Positions 14,808 through 15,473 of a stretch of DNA of 15,473 nt are shown here, one piece after another (positions within the stretch are counted from its first letter, which is position 1; every line of letters starts with the position of its first letter). Made by a program: the position numbers and the translations under genes. A model generated the notes under the pieces. The model searched no databases and was not told where the DNA came from. It saw nothing but the letters and a program-made list of their open reading frames with translations. Source of the DNA: Thaumarchaeota archaeon S13 (GTDB lineage: Archaea; Thermoproteota; Nitrososphaeria; Nitrososphaerales; Nitrosopumilaceae); contig RHFA01000135.1 of NCBI GenBank assembly GCA_003724275.1, positions 1 through 15,473 of the forward strand, read 5' to 3'.

Positions 14808-15473
14808 TTGAAAGCGGCAGCCATTGCAGCGATCGCCCTCGCGGCAGTCATGCTCTCGAGCATCGGCGCGGTTCCGTCTTATGCGCAGCTGCAAGATCCC
14901 ATAACGCTCTCGGCCGACAAGGAGGAGCCCTATGCGGCCGGCGAGACTGTCACGGTGACAGGGCAGGTTGCCAGGTCTCTCCAGGGCGCCATAGCCGTCC
15001 TAGTGTCCGCGCCAAACGGCAACAGGGCATTTGTTGACCAGGTGACGCTCGGCGACGACAATACGTTCGAGTTCTCCTTTACCGCCGGCGGGCCACAGTG
15101 GATGGAGGCCGGCACTTACACGATAAAGGCAACGTACGGCCCCACCGCCGAGAGGATCACGATAAACGCCGAGGAGGACGGGATGATCACGCTCACCATA
15201 CCCAGGAGCATACTAGACTCGAGGACAGAGGGGCAGGAGGGCGACGACGTTCCGTTTAGCGTGCTCGTCAACGACGAGATAGCCGACGCCACCGAGGACA
15301 GCACGCCCACCACGCGCACGCTGGTCATCGAGTTCTCTGCCGGCGACGGCCAGGTCATAGAGGTTATCGGGAGCTTTATCATCCCAGAGTTTGGCGCAGT
15401 CGCCGTCGTGGTTCTTGCGGCGGCCATAGTAGCCATCGTGGCCATTGGGTCAAGGTCACGGCTCGGCATAATG
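14808..15473 (+). CDS. Secreted surface protein with PEFG-CTERM sorting tail (3' end outside window)
   Basis: The frame is open from a TTG at 14808 to the window end, 222 codons, with no ATG before codon 15, which lies inside the signal peptide. The N-terminus is a classic signal peptide: KAAAIAAIALAAVML, then a predicted cut after PSYA. Next comes a beta-rich region of about 90 residues (ITLSADKEEPYAAGETVTVT to ERITINAEEDG) resembling Ig-like or macroglobulin-type domains, then a second beta segment TLTIPRSILDS to TRTLVIEFSAGDG. It ends in IIPEFG, a strongly hydrophobic helix (AVAVVVLAAAIVAIVAIG) and a basic tail RSRLG. This PEFG-CTERM layout is a thaumarchaeal sorting signal thought to be processed by an archaeosortase, which would anchor the protein at the cell surface. 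The start is supported by GAGGGGGG upstream and a TATA box. Function is unknown; only a few C-terminal residues are probably missing. Confidence 0.85.
   Translation, partial: MKAAAIAAIALAAVMLSSIGAVPSYAQLQDPITLSADKEEPYAAGETVTVTGQVARSLQGAIAVLVSAPNGNRAFVDQVTLGDDNTFEFSFTAGGPQWMEAGTYTIKATYGPTAERITINAEEDGMITLTIPRSILDSRTEGQEGDDVPFSVLVNDEIADATEDSTPTTRTLVIEFSAGDGQVIEVIGSFIIPEFGAVAVVVLAAAIVAIVAIGSRSRLGIM

Overview
The window is GC-rich archaeal DNA, most likely from an ammonia-oxidising thaumarchaeon (Nitrososphaerota, Nitrosopumilales) near Cenarchaeum symbiosum or other GC-rich relatives. Four things support this. The largest RNA polymerase subunit is one unsplit RpoA chain, whereas most Crenarchaeota and Euryarchaeota have separate A' and A'' genes. 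A secreted protein ends in a PEFG-CTERM tail. A stand-alone mini-parvulin resembles the thaumarchaeal CsPinA/NmPin proteins. The promoters are archaeal TATA boxes about 27 nt upstream of start codons. The taxonomic placement is inference from families; no database was searched.

Layout. Positions 1-1993 (+) hold the C-terminal bulk of a membrane histidine kinase with an unusual extracellular sensor. It converges with no gap on a parvulin prolyl isomerase (1994-2275, -), which has its own TATA box. Next on the minus strand (2397-4714) is a long gene of about 22 tetratricopeptide repeats, broken by a frameshift near 3314. About 580 nt without a recognisable gene follow, then a tRNA-Gln(CUG) on the plus strand (5298-5410) with two apparent introns. 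Positions 5411-14621 (-) are one tightly packed information-processing operon, in transcription order rpoH, rpoB, rpoA, rpl30e, nusA-like, rps12, rps7. A divergent promoter region (about 14622-14807) separates it from a secreted, C-terminally anchored surface protein (14808 to the window end, +).

How the genes work together. The operon is the conserved archaeal transcription/translation cluster: RNA polymerase core subunits H, B and A, a KH-domain elongation factor, and ribosomal proteins eL30, uS12 and uS7. Genes overlap by 4 nt or lie 1-6 nt apart, so translational coupling is likely. All three polymerase genes appear to start at non-AUG codons; rpoB seems to start at ACG just behind the rpoH stop. 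The left-hand genes (kinase, parvulin, TPR protein) are not obviously linked to the operon.

I see no CRISPR array, insertion sequence, integrase or recognisable defence system. The items most worth a second look are the rpoB start, the doubly interrupted tRNA, the frameshifted TPR gene and the duplicated helical insert in the kinase sensor.
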